Shown one piece after another: positions 19,182 through 28,646 of a stretch of DNA of 64,000 nt; position 1 is the stretch's first letter; each line of letters opens with the position of its first letter. The stretch covers positions 248,001 to 312,000 of the forward strand of contig NZ_AP017459.1 in the NCBI RefSeq assembly GCF_002355835.1, given 5' to 3'. Made by a program: the position numbers and the translations under genes. The stretch comes from Candidatus Endomicrobiellum trichonymphae (lineage in GTDB: Bacteria; Elusimicrobiota; Endomicrobiia; Endomicrobiales; Endomicrobiaceae). The notes under the pieces were generated by a model, which saw only the letters and a list, made by a program, of their open reading frames with translations, ran no database searches and was not told where the DNA came from.

Positions 19182-19669
19182 AAACATTTTGTCATAGTAA
19201 AACCTGCTTGCGGTTCGCAGAAAATAGAAGTAGTTAGCTTATATATGAAATAGAAAAAACGATGAAGAAACAAAAAGAATTAGAGCCATTTTTTACATTT
19301 AATAATGCTTGTCTTTTAAAGGAAGTGTTCTTAGTATATCTAATTTTAAAAAGGAATTTTGTGATTTAATTATTACATCTAATATGATATTGGGATTGAA
19401 TATAATTCAAATAATGATGTTTTAAGTTGTGGGGATTTAATATTTACCAAAGAATGATTAACAATTGTTACTATTGGACGAGAGATACTGGACGTTTGAT
19501 ACTAAATATTCCTCTTGATAAAAGCAAAGATGGACAAAAAAGCGTAGACAACATCACTGGCAAATTTGCTATATAGGAAACGAACAACACTAGAAATAGA
19601 AACAGTAAGGGCAGTAGGTCGAATTACGGTTTTTAATTGGTAGTTTATTTAATTTGAAGAGATTAAGTA
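19182..19669 (+). other. Decayed sequence before murE, nothing identifiable
   Basis: Short frames such as YYWTRDTGRLILNIPLDKSK (around 19460-19520) look protein-derived but are interrupted by stops. They are probably the tail of the inserted element. No RNA gene, repeat or promoter with both boxes was seen. Confidence 0.3.
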
Positions 19670-21199
19670 ATGAAATTAAGAGAACTTTTGTCTGATGAAA
19701 GTGCGTTTGTTATAGGCGATGAGGATACCGAAGTGTCAGGAGTGTCGTATGATTCGAGAAAAATAGAAAAAGATTATGCCTTTTTTTCGCTTCCTGGTCA
19801 TAATACCGATGGCAGAAAGTATATTGCCGAAGCAATAGCAAATGGAGCTTCCGTGATTATTACTGATTCAAAATACGATACTAATGACGTGGCTCAAGTT
19901 GTCATTAAAGATATTTTTCGTTTTATGTCACTTTTTGGTGCTAAGTTTTATAATTATCCAGATAGAGAATTAAATATTATGGGTATAACCGGCACAAACG
20001 GCAAAACGACGGTTACTTATATGATTGAAAGTATACTTGCAAATTCAGGCATCGAATGTGGAGTTATAGGCACGGTTAATTATAGATATAAAGGTAAAGT
20101 TATTGAAGCAAACAATACAACGCCGCAGTCTTTAGATATTTATAGAATTATGAGAGATATTTCAAACAACGGTATTAAATATCTTGTAATGGAAGTGTCT
20201 TCACACGCTTTAAGTTTAGACAGGGTTTACGGAATAGAGTTTGACACAGCCGTTTTTACAAATTTAACGCGTGAGCATTTGGATTTTCATAAAAATATGG
20301 ATAGATATTTTGAGGCTAAGTCCGCACTGTTCAAAGAACTTGGAGCGGGCAAAAAAAATAATAAAAAGTGCGCTATAATTAACGTTGATGATGAATACGG
20401 CAGAAAACTTTTAAAAGTGGGGATTAGTGCTGAAATAAAACTCTATTCCGCGATAGAAAAAAATGCGGCGGACTTTAAAGCCAGCAATATTAAGGTTACA
20501 AATAAAGGAGCTGTGTTTAACTTGGTTTTTTGTAACAAAAGGGCAAGAATTAGAATAAAACATATAGGTGTGCACAACGTTTACAATGCTTTAGCGGCTT
20601 TGGCTGCCGCCGTTTGCAGCGAAATCTCTTTTGAGAATGCCGTTGAAGGATTAAATAATTCCAGCCGGGTGCCCGGCAGACTTGAAAAAGTTAATACGAT
20701 AGGACTGGGATTTGAGATAGTCGTTGATTATGCGCATACTGATGATGCTTTAGAAAGTGTTTTACGAGCTTTGAAAGATCTAAATCCGAAAAGAATTATA
20801 ATCGTTTTTGGTTGCGGTGGTGATAGAGACAGAGCGAAGAGACCCTTGATGGGGAAAATTGCTGTTGAAATGAGTGATTTTGTTTTTGTAACATCTGACA
20901 ATCCGAGAACAGAAGATCCGTATCAGATAATTTTAGATATAGAAGTCGGAATAAAGAGAGCGGGCAAAAAAAATTATAAAGTTGTAGTTGACAGAGAAGC
21001 GGCAATAAAAGAAGTTATTATGATGGCAGATAAAGGCGATATTATTCTGCTTGCCGGAAAAGGGCACGAGACTTATCAGATTACGAGTGGTGGAAAAGTT
21101 CATTTCAATGATGTTAAAATTGCTGAAAAGTATATTGATTTAAAAAAGAAACAAAAAATTGCGGCAAAACAAACGGGACAGAGGGAGTTTATCTTTTAG
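19670..21199 (+). CDS. murE: UDP-N-acetylmuramoyl-tripeptide synthetase (meso-DAP adding)
   Basis: This 509-residue Mur ligase has its ATP-binding GTNGKT at 108-113 and the substrate motif DNPR at 410-413. In this family DNPR goes with meso-diaminopimelate rather than lysine, so the peptidoglycan should be DAP-type. It adds the third residue of the stem peptide. The last base of its TAG stop is the first base of the murF GTG, so translation is probably coupled. It is the first gene after the decayed island. Confidence 0.95.
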   Translation: MKLRELLSDESAFVIGDEDTEVSGVSYDSRKIEKDYAFFSLPGHNTDGRKYIAEAIANGASVIITDSKYDTNDVAQVVIKDIFRFMSLFGAKFYNYPDRELNIMGITGTNGKTTVTYMIESILANSGIECGVIGTVNYRYKGKVIEANNTTPQSLDIYRIMRDISNNGIKYLVMEVSSHALSLDRVYGIEFDTAVFTNLTREHLDFHKNMDRYFEAKSALFKELGAGKKNNKKCAIINVDDEYGRKLLKVGISAEIKLYSAIEKNAADFKASNIKVTNKGAVFNLVFCNKRARIRIKHIGVHNVYNALAALAAAVCSEISFENAVEGLNNSSRVPGRLEKVNTIGLGFEIVVDYAHTDDALESVLRALKDLNPKRIIIVFGCGGDRDRAKRPLMGKIAVEMSDFVFVTSDNPRTEDPYQIILDIEVGIKRAGKKNYKVVVDREAAIKEVIMMADKGDIILLAGKGHETYQITSGGKVHFNDVKIAEKYIDLKKKQKIAAKQTGQREFIF

Positions 21200-22599
21200 T
21201 GGAAACGTTTTATCTTAAAGATTTAATGCGTGTTGTCGGCGGAAAATTTGTAAAGGGAAATCCCGGATTTTCCGCAAATGGTGTTTCGATAGATTCAAGA
21301 ACAATAAAAAAAGGTGAAGTATATTTTGCAATGCAGGGTGCTCGCTATGACGGACATGATTTTATAAAAGAAGCGATTAACAAAGGCGCAGCCGCCGTAG
21401 TATGTTCAAAAGATAAAATTGATTTCGTAAAATCTTTTCCGGATTCTGTTTCAATAATTAAAACTAATGACACGCTTATTTCTCTTGGAGAATTTGCAAA
21501 ATCATATAGAGCGAAATTTAAAAGTATAAAAATAGCTGGCATTACGGGATCAAACGGCAAGACCACTACAAAAGAAATACTGGTTTCGATTTTTAATAGA
21601 AAAGGACGGACGCTTTCAAATAAGGGCAATTTTAATAATAGAATAGGTATTCCTCTTTCAATATTTAATTTAACTTCAGATATTGAGTATGCTGTTTTTG
21701 AAATGGGGACATCTTTGCGCGGTGAAATTAAAATATTGTCTGACATTTTAAACCCGGATGCCGGTATCATTACAAATGTAGGGTTTTCGCATTTAGAAAC
21801 TTTTATTTCTCCGGAAGGTGTATTTGAAGAAAAAAAAGTTTTGTTTGATAATGTAAAAGAAACAGGATTTATTGTTATAAATAATGACGATGAGTTTTTA
21901 ATGACAGCGCCTCAATATGTCAGTCGCAAAATTATTGCGTTTGCTTTGGATGTGGCTGCGGATGTCTGTGCAAAAAATATAAAGTTATATTCTAATAAAA
22001 TGGATTTTGAAATTTTTTATAAGGAAACCTCGGTGAAAATTGCAATGCCTGCAAAGGGCAGGTTTAATGTGTCAAACGCTTTAGCCGCAGTCGCCTGTGC
22101 AATCGGATTCGGATTTTCTCTTGACGAAATAAAATGCGGTATAGAAAATTTTATGCCGCCCAAAATGAGGATGGAAACTCTAGTAACAGGAACGGATGTT
22201 GTTTTGATAAATGACGCTTATAATGCAAATCCATCTTCTATGAAGAAAGCAATACAGGCAGTACTTCAGTCTTACAGCGGAAAAAAGATTAATCTTGTGT
22301 TGGGCGATATGCTTGAACTCGGCGATAAATCAGCCGATTATCATTCTGAACTTGGGAAGTTTATCAATGCTCATGATGTAAGTTCCGTTCATCTTTTGGG
22401 CGAAATGAGTTTTTATACAAAAGAAGCTTTAAATACTAAAAATGTTTTTCATTCAAGGAATTCTGATTCTCTTTTGACTCAGCTTAAGCAGATTCCTGCC
22501 GAAGACGATTGCGTATTTTTATTTAAAGCATCAAGGGGTATGAAACTTGAAAAGATTTGCGCAGAGTTTTATAATATTTTAGAGCAGAGAAATAAATAG
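21199..22599 (+). CDS. murF: UDP-N-acetylmuramoyl-tripeptide--D-alanyl-D-alanine ligase
   Basis: The 466-residue Mur ligase has the ATP motif GSNGKTTT, central AVFEMGTS and the C-terminal domain with LINDAYNANPSSMKKA, characteristic of MurF. It adds D-Ala-D-Ala to finish the UDP-MurNAc-pentapeptide. The GTG start overlaps the murE stop, and its own stop overlaps the mraY GTG in the same way. It is intact. Confidence 0.95.
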   Translation: METFYLKDLMRVVGGKFVKGNPGFSANGVSIDSRTIKKGEVYFAMQGARYDGHDFIKEAINKGAAAVVCSKDKIDFVKSFPDSVSIIKTNDTLISLGEFAKSYRAKFKSIKIAGITGSNGKTTTKEILVSIFNRKGRTLSNKGNFNNRIGIPLSIFNLTSDIEYAVFEMGTSLRGEIKILSDILNPDAGIITNVGFSHLETFISPEGVFEEKKVLFDNVKETGFIVINNDDEFLMTAPQYVSRKIIAFALDVAADVCAKNIKLYSNKMDFEIFYKETSVKIAMPAKGRFNVSNALAAVACAIGFGFSLDEIKCGIENFMPPKMRMETLVTGTDVVLINDAYNANPSSMKKAIQAVLQSYSGKKINLVLGDMLELGDKSADYHSELGKFINAHDVSSVHLLGEMSFYTKEALNTKNVFHSRNSDSLLTQLKQIPAEDDCVFLFKASRGMKLEKICAEFYNILEQRNK

Positions 22600-23684
22600 T
22601 GCTGTATCATGTCTTTTACTGCTTAAGTAGTATATTTACACCGTTTAATATTTTCCAATACATAACTTTCCGCGCTGGCGGTGCCATTTTAACAAGTCTT
22701 TTGATTTGTTTTGTTGCCGGACCTTGTATTATCGAGAAGCTAGAAAATTTTAAAATAAAACAAATAGTGAGAACAGACGGTCCTGAGACGCATTTAAGCA
22801 AAAATGGTACTCCGACTATGGGTGGCTTGCTTATACTGCTGTCGGTAGTTGCATCGACGTTTTTATGGGCGAGACTTGATAACAGATTTATTCTCTGGCT
22901 TTTAACAGGAACTTTATGGCTTGGTTTTTTGGGATTTTGCGACGATTATTTGAAACTTAAGAAAAGAGATTCAAACGGACTCTCGGCAAAAAGTAAGATT
23001 TTTGGTCAGACGGTTTTTGCCGCCGTTCTCGCCGCATATTTAAATTTTTCCCCGTCGAACCCAGAATTTGCAACGTTAGTAAACGTTCCTTTTCTTAAAG
23101 GTTTTTTTATAAATTTTTCCTTTTTGTACGCGTTATTTGTGATTATTGTAATTGTAGGCAGTTCAAATGCCGTAAATTTAACGGATGGTCTTGACGGACT
23201 TGCCGTAGGCAATATAACTATTGTAGCTTTTAGCCTTACTTTGTTTGCATATTTTGCCGGACATTCCCAGATAGCAAATTATTTAAAGATTATTAACGTT
23301 TCCGGCGCTGGAGAAATATCAATTTTTTTGTTTGCAGTGGTGGGATCGAGTCTTGGTTTTTTATGGTATAACTCACATCCGGCGGAAATTTTTATGGGTG
23401 ATACCGGCAGTTTGTTTCTAGGTGGAGTGCTTGGTATGGTGTCTCTGTTTATAAAGCAGGAACTTGTTTTGGTTCTTTTAGGCGGTGTTTTTGTTATTGA
23501 AGCACTTTCAGTCCTTATACAGATATTTTACTATAGAAGAACAGGTAAAAAAGTATTTAAAATGTCTCCGCTTCATCATCATTATGAAATGCTTGGACTA
23601 TCTGAAATGAAAGTTACGGTAAGATTTTGGATAGCAGGCGTGATTTTGGCAATACTTTCTTTTGCATCGCTTAAAGTGAGGTGA
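22599..23684 (+). CDS. mraY: Phospho-N-acetylmuramoyl-pentapeptide transferase
   Basis: This 361-residue polytopic membrane enzyme has about ten hydrophobic segments and the MraY motifs GTPTMGG near residue 72, CDDYLK, AVNLTDGLDGLA and the C-terminal SPLHHHYEMLG. It attaches phospho-MurNAc-pentapeptide to undecaprenyl phosphate, making lipid I. The start is GTG at 22599. It is intact and sits in the normal dcw order murE-murF-mraY-murD. Confidence 0.96.
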   Translation: MLYHVFYCLSSIFTPFNIFQYITFRAGGAILTSLLICFVAGPCIIEKLENFKIKQIVRTDGPETHLSKNGTPTMGGLLILLSVVASTFLWARLDNRFILWLLTGTLWLGFLGFCDDYLKLKKRDSNGLSAKSKIFGQTVFAAVLAAYLNFSPSNPEFATLVNVPFLKGFFINFSFLYALFVIIVIVGSSNAVNLTDGLDGLAVGNITIVAFSLTLFAYFAGHSQIANYLKIINVSGAGEISIFLFAVVGSSLGFLWYNSHPAEIFMGDTGSLFLGGVLGMVSLFIKQELVLVLLGGVFVIEALSVLIQIFYYRRTGKKVFKMSPLHHHYEMLGLSEMKVTVRFWIAGVILAILSFASLKVR

Positions 23685-23691
23685 AAAGTAT

Positions 23692-25017
23692 ATGAAAAAA
23701 AATATAGGGATTTTGGGTCTTGGCAAAAGCGGCGTTGCCGCCGCAAATCTTGCCGTAAAATTAGGATATAATGTTTTTGCAAGCGACAGCAAAGAAAAAA
23801 AAATAAAAAATTTGAATAAAAAAGTCATAAAAGAATTTGGCGGGCACTCAGATAAAGTTCTGAATTCGGATGTTATTATAAAAAGTCCCGGAGTTCATTC
23901 TAATATCCCGATTTTAAAAAAAGCTCGGAAACAAAAGATTAAGATTATGAGTGAACTCGCTTTTTCTCTTGAGAATTCTAAATATAAAAAAATTATGGCT
24001 GTTAGCGGCACCAACGGTAAAACTACTGTAACTGATTTAATTTCAAAAATAATAAAAGCAGCGCATAAAGATTCAATAGTGTCGGGGAATATAGGTTGCC
24101 CTTTGGCAGATAAAGCTTTGAAAACTACAGAAACTACATTTATTACGATGGAACTTTCAAGCTATCAGCTTGGTGATACTCCTGATTTCAGACCTGCCAT
24201 ATCGGTATTGTTAAATATTACTCCGGACCATCTCGAATATCACAAAACGATGAAAGCGTACCTGAGGGCGAAAGAAAATATATTCATAAACCAAAGGGAC
24301 GGGGATTTTACGGTGATAAATTATGACGATACAATTTGCCGAAAAATATTTGAAAAAACTAAAGCGGCAGTAATTTTTTTCAGTAAAACCCCTTTGAAAA
24401 AAGGAGTATTTTACGACAGCGGAAGCATAGTTATAAACGTTAAAGAAAAACATTACGTAATAAAACCTAAAATTAATATTGTCGGGACGCACAATATAGA
24501 AAATATTTTGGCGGCAGTAGCGGCATCTTATGCGGCGGGAGTAAAACCCGCGGTTATAGAGAAAATTGTTTCAAAGTATAAAGGCGTAGAACACAGAATA
24601 GAGTTTGTGAAAACTTTAAATGGCGTTGATTATTACAACGATTCAAAATCGACAAATATTGATTCCACTAGAGTTGCCCTTGAATCTTTTGATAAAAATA
24701 TTTTGATTATCATGGGCGGACGCGATAAAGGCGTTCCTTATACTCCCTTAAAAGAACTTGTGAAGCAGAGAGTTAAGTTAATTTTTCTTATAGGTGAAGC
24801 TTCTGATAAAATCAAAAAAGATTTAAACGGAGCGTCTTTTGTTGACTGCGGCAATATGGAAAATGCTGTAAAACAGATATTTAGAACTGCTGTCAGAGCT
24901 GATATAGCTTTGCTTTCTCCCGCTTGTGCTTCTTTCGATCAGTTTGAAAACTTTGAAGAAAGGGGTAAAGTGTTTAAAAAAATGGTTTTAAGTTTAGGGA
25001 GTGGTGCCATAAGCTGA
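23692..25017 (+). CDS. murD: UDP-N-acetylmuramoylalanine--D-glutamate ligase
   Basis: This 441-residue Mur ligase has an N-terminal Rossmann-like domain (ILGLGKSG), ATP motif GTNGKTTV, HKTMKAYLRAKENIF in the central domain and YNDSKSTNIDST at the start of the C-terminal domain. It adds D-glutamate to UDP-MurNAc-L-Ala. It is the last dcw gene here: ftsW, murG, murC and ftsQAZ, which usually follow, are absent, so the cluster is cut short. Confidence 0.95.
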   Translation: MKKNIGILGLGKSGVAAANLAVKLGYNVFASDSKEKKIKNLNKKVIKEFGGHSDKVLNSDVIIKSPGVHSNIPILKKARKQKIKIMSELAFSLENSKYKKIMAVSGTNGKTTVTDLISKIIKAAHKDSIVSGNIGCPLADKALKTTETTFITMELSSYQLGDTPDFRPAISVLLNITPDHLEYHKTMKAYLRAKENIFINQRDGDFTVINYDDTICRKIFEKTKAAVIFFSKTPLKKGVFYDSGSIVINVKEKHYVIKPKINIVGTHNIENILAAVAASYAAGVKPAVIEKIVSKYKGVEHRIEFVKTLNGVDYYNDSKSTNIDSTRVALESFDKNILIIMGGRDKGVPYTPLKELVKQRVKLIFLIGEASDKIKKDLNGASFVDCGNMENAVKQIFRTAVRADIALLSPACASFDQFENFEERGKVFKKMVLSLGSGAIS

Positions 25018-25132
25018 GATATGGACAACTTTCCGCAGTGACTTGCCATTTTTTATAGCTGTTTTTGCAATAGAATCATAGTAGTCTTGTTGTTTGGCTG
25101 AAAAGTAAAAATTTTGAATAATTATGCGATAG

Positions 25133-25138
25133 TATAAT
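25133..25138 (+). promoter_or_regulatory. Possible -10 box upstream of rpmE
   Basis: TATAAT at 25133-25138 lies 38 bp before the rpmE ATG in a gap of 160 bp. No good -35 box with a 16-18 bp spacer is visible. Confidence 0.35.
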
Positions 25139-25176
25139 AAAGTATGTAACGGCAGAGTAAAAGGAGAAGTCAGGAA

Positions 25177-25512
25177 ATGAGAGAAGCAATACATCCTAAA
25201 TATGAAGAAAGCACGGTTTCATGTGTGTGCGGTTATACTTTTAAAACCCGCTCGATAAAGCCTTTAATAAAACTGGAAATATGTTCAAACTGTCATCCAT
25301 TTTTTACCGGCCGGCAGAAGCTTATAGATACGGCGGGTAGAGTTGAAAAATTTCAGAAACGTTTTGCGAAAACAATGGGAAAAACTATAGTAAAAAAGAA
25401 AACTGAAAAGAAAGTTCCGGTATCGAGAAAAACTTCGGTGAAAATATTCACTATTTCACCTAAAAATGCAAAAATGGACCCGAAGAAAAAAAAAGAAACT
25501 AAGGGTAAGTAG
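25177..25512 (+). CDS. rpmE: 50S ribosomal protein L31 with lysine-rich C-terminal tail
   Basis: The first 70 residues match bL31 of the zinc-binding type: CVC near residue 16, CSNCHPF near 36, then [18 protein letters not shown]31 bridges the ribosomal subunits. The protein continues to 111 residues, about 40 beyond the usual length, with a tail rich in Lys, Thr and Ser (ending [12 protein letters not shown]). The start is supported by AAGGAG and by AGGA immediately before the ATG. prfA follows 62 bp later, a common pairing. Confidence 0.93.
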   Translation: MREAIHPKYEESTVSCVCGYTFKTRSIKPLIKLEICSNCHPFFTGRQKLIDTAGRVEKFQKRFAKTMGKTIVKKKTEKKVPVSRKTSVKIFTISPKNAKMDPKKKKETKGK

Positions 25513-25589
25513 TTTTCAAAGATAATATTGCAACAGAACATTTTATGCGTATTTAAAGATTTTGTCATATTTTTATGGGTGATAAAATT

Positions 25590-26660
25590 ATGTTTTTAGA
25601 AAAATTGAAATTGTTAAATAGTATATTTGAAGAAGTTGAGAGTAAACTCAGCGATTTGTCTGTTATTTCAAATCAGGAAGAATACAGAGAACTTACAAAA
25701 CAGCACTTTTATCTTCGCCCTCTTGCCGAAAAGTATATTCGATATTCAAAGCTCTTAAATGAAATAAAAGATGCCGAAGAGTTACAAAAGTCGAAAGATG
25801 CTGAAATGAAAGAGATAGCTTTTGCCGAATATAACAATCTTATTGAGAAACGGAATCAGATGGAAAATGAAATAAAAGTTTTGCTTATACCGACTGATCC
25901 AAATGAAGATAAAAATATTATTGTAGAAATCCGCGCGGGAACTGGCGGCAATGAAGCCGCTTTGTTTGTAGGCGATTTGTATGGAATGTATACAAGGTTT
26001 GCTGAGAGAAACGGATGGAAATACGAAATTTTAGGTTCAAATCCTACGGGACTTGGCGGTTATAAAGAAGTTGTATTTGAAATAAACGGCGGCAAGGTAT
26101 GGCGTTGTTTTAAATTTGAAAGAGGCGCTCATAGGGTCCAGCGAGTTCCTGAAACCGAAGCGTCTGGAAGAGTTCATACGTCGGCGGCGACTGTGGCGGT
26201 TCTTCCCGAAGCGGAAGAAGTAGATGTTGAAATAAAAATGGAGGATTTGAGGATTGATACTTATAGAGCCTCCGGAGCAGGTGGGCAGCATATAAATAAA
26301 ACAGATTCAGCAATAAGAATCACGCATTTGCCTACAGGACTTGTCGTTTCATGTCAGGATGAGAGAAGTCAGATAAAGAACAGGGCGAAAGCGTTTAAAG
26401 TTTTGAGAGCAAAGATTTATGAACAAAGAATCTTAGAACATGAAATGCGGCTTTCAAGTGAGAGAAAGCAGCAGATTGGTTCCGGCGACAGGTCAGAAAA
26501 GATAAGAACGTATAATTTTCCACAGAATAGAATTACGGATCATAGAATAGGATACAGTGTGTATAATATCACTGAGGTTATGGATGGGAATTTATCAGAG
26601 CTTGTCAATAAACTTATTAAAGCCGATATAGAGTCTAAACTTAAAGAAAACAATATTTAA
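25590..26660 (+). CDS. prfA: Peptide chain release factor 1
   Basis: The catalytic GGQ motif (GAGGQHINKTDSAIR) lies near residue 231, and the N-terminal coiled domain and PxT-type recognition domain are present. It ends translation at UAA and UAG. I chose ATG 25590 (MFLEKLKLL), which matches the usual N-terminus; an in-frame ATG at 25575 would add five residues. The stop at 26660 is directly followed by the prmC ATG. prmC modifies the glutamine of this GGQ motif. Confidence 0.95.
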   Translation: MFLEKLKLLNSIFEEVESKLSDLSVISNQEEYRELTKQHFYLRPLAEKYIRYSKLLNEIKDAEELQKSKDAEMKEIAFAEYNNLIEKRNQMENEIKVLLIPTDPNEDKNIIVEIRAGTGGNEAALFVGDLYGMYTRFAERNGWKYEILGSNPTGLGGYKEVVFEINGGKVWRCFKFERGAHRVQRVPETEASGRVHTSAATVAVLPEAEEVDVEIKMEDLRIDTYRASGAGGQHINKTDSAIRITHLPTGLVVSCQDERSQIKNRAKAFKVLRAKIYEQRILEHEMRLSSERKQQIGSGDRSEKIRTYNFPQNRITDHRIGYSVYNITEVMDGNLSELVNKLIKADIESKLKENNI

Positions 26661-27527
26661 ATGTTTGGCGACGGAAATGTTTATTCTTTGCTGAAAAGAG
26701 CCAAAAGATTTTTGGAATCAAAAGGGCTTTCTGAGCCTGAATCTGATGTTGAAGTTCTTTTAAGTTTTGTTTTACAGACTAAACGTTCAAAACTTCCTCT
26801 TATGAGAAGTCAAAAACTCACAGATATACAAGTATTGCAATATGAAAGATATATTTTAAGACGTTCTAAAAGAGAACCGGTGGCTTATATAATGGGGCTT
26901 GCCGGGTTTATGGATCTTGAATTTAAGGTGAATAAAGATGTTTTAATACCGAGGCCTGAAACTGAAATTTTAGTCGAAACTGCATTAAAGATTGCAAAAA
27001 AAGAAAATAAGAATTCGGTGCTGGATTTATGCACGGGTTCTGGTTGTATAGCTGTCAGTTTGGCAAAACTCGGTAAATTTAAAGATATTATGGCTTCGGA
27101 TGTAAGCGGCAGCGCTCTTGAGATTGCGAGAGAAAATGCGCGGAGCAATAATGTTCTTGATATAAATTTTGTTAAAAGCAATGTTTTCAGCGGAATAAGC
27201 GGTAAAAATTTTGATATTATTATTTCAAATCCGCCTTATGTTTCGCATGAAGAGTATGATGCTTTAGAACCCGAACTTAAGTATGAGCCCGAGATTGCTT
27301 TAGCAGCTGATGACAGTGGCTTATTTTTTTATAAGAAAATAGCAGGTAAAGCCGGCAGATATTTAAAGGATAACGGATTTATTTTGATTGAATTAAATGC
27401 ATATAAAGCTGGTGAAATAAAACAAATATTTTCAACCTGCGGTTACAAAAATATTGAAATAGTCAAAGATTATGCGGGATTGCCGAGAATGTTAAAAGCA
27501 GAATCTAATTTCCTGATGGGGAATTAA
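26661..27527 (+). CDS. prmC: Release factor glutamine methyltransferase
   Basis: The 288-residue protein has an N-terminal helical domain and a SAM-dependent methyltransferase domain with VLDLCTGSGCIAV and the catalytic NPPY (SNPPYVSHEEYD). It methylates the glutamine of the GGQ motif in release factors. It starts at the base after the prfA stop, so the two are surely co-transcribed. It is intact. Confidence 0.95.
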   Translation: MFGDGNVYSLLKRAKRFLESKGLSEPESDVEVLLSFVLQTKRSKLPLMRSQKLTDIQVLQYERYILRRSKREPVAYIMGLAGFMDLEFKVNKDVLIPRPETEILVETALKIAKKENKNSVLDLCTGSGCIAVSLAKLGKFKDIMASDVSGSALEIARENARSNNVLDINFVKSNVFSGISGKNFDIIISNPPYVSHEEYDALEPELKYEPEIALAADDSGLFFYKKIAGKAGRYLKDNGFILIELNAYKAGEIKQIFSTCGYKNIEIVKDYAGLPRMLKAESNFLMGN

Positions 27528-27882
27528 TATCAATAGAATATTTAGAAAAGGTGGAATTTAGTCTGTTAGACTTTAATGGTTTTCATTTTTTTCACAATAT
27601 TATTATAATTGCATTTTAGCGCGACAAAGACGGCTTTGGCAAAAGACATTGCCTTTCACACTCCCCTTTGAGGTAATAAAAGAAGACTTGACGAGAAATA
27701 AGGTTTAGTTGCTTAGATGTTGCCGGACTATCCGGAAAAAATATATTTGCCGCGATACCATTTGGGTCAGTTAAGGCTTGAATATCAATCGGACGGAATA
27801 CGTCATCTTGTTTCAATATTATTCTGTATGATTAAATTTGCGACATTGCGTTTAATATAGGTAAAGTTATAGAAAAAAGTAA
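27528..27882 (+). other. Decayed sequence between prmC and mlaF
   Basis: Protein-like stretches in different plus-strand frames (AKDIAFHTP near 27640, DVAGLSGKNIFAAIPFGSVKA near 27720-27780) are broken by stops. The position before mlaF is where a permease gene mlaE would be expected, but I could not match it to MlaE. The 66-codon minus-strand frame here is not convincing. Confidence 0.35.
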
Positions 27883-28646
27883 ATGATAAAAATGGAAAAT
27901 GTTCATAAACAGTTTGGCGTTAAACTGTGGAGTAGATCTTGAAGTCCGCGATGGTGAGACTTTGGTTACTATAGGTTCTTCCGGAACTGGAAAAAGTATT
28001 TTATTAAAAAATATAGCCGAACTTATGAAACCCGATACTGGTTCGGTAAAGATTGACGGAATAGACATAACAAAATGTTCTGCTTTCAATTTACACGAAA
28101 TCCAGAAAAAATAGGTTATGTATTTCAAGAATCCGCTCTTTTTGATTCGCTTACTATTTTTGAGAATGTTGCATTCGGTTTAAGGATTCTTACTTCGCTT
28201 GGCGAAAGCGAAATAAAACAGAGAGTTGCGCAGAGTGTCTTACAATGATGGAATTGGGGAATATTGAACACTTAAAGCCGCCTGAACTTTCATGGGGAAT
28301 GAAGAAGAGAGTCGGACTTGCAAGAGCTATTGCATATCAGCCGCAGCATATTTTATATGATGAGCCTACTACAGGACTAGATCCGATAAGGGTTGACATA
28401 ATAAGCGGTTTAATAATAAGTTTGAGAGAATATCTGCGGATTACTTCGATTGTCGTAACGCATGATATGAAATCGGCATATAAAATTGCAGATAGAATAA
28501 TGATGCTCTATGAAGGTAAAATTATTTTTAGCGGTACGCCGGAAGAGGCGAGAGATACTAAAAACGAATATATAAGGCAATTTGTGGAAGGTTCAAGTCA
28601 CTGGCCGATAATTTATGATAGAACTTTTGAAATGGAAAGAATATGA
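27883..28646 (+). pseudogene. mlaF: Pseudogene: lipid-asymmetry ABC transporter ATPase MlaF
   Basis: Four frame segments add up to one ABC ATPase: MIKMENVHKQFG at the start, GVDLEVRDGETLVTIGSSG with Walker A GSSGTGKS, IGYVFQESALFDSLTIFENV, and from 28245 the signature region, Walker B and H-loop. The signature reads LSWGM instead of LSGGM. At least three frameshifts are needed. The MCE-type gene mlaD follows with a 4-bp overlap, which identifies the system: transport of phospholipids between membranes to keep outer-membrane asymmetry. Confidence 0.8.

Noticed and set aside
27616-27816. 66-codon minus-strand frame as a gene
   Set aside because: No ribosome site or family pattern, and plus-strand frames there look more protein-like.
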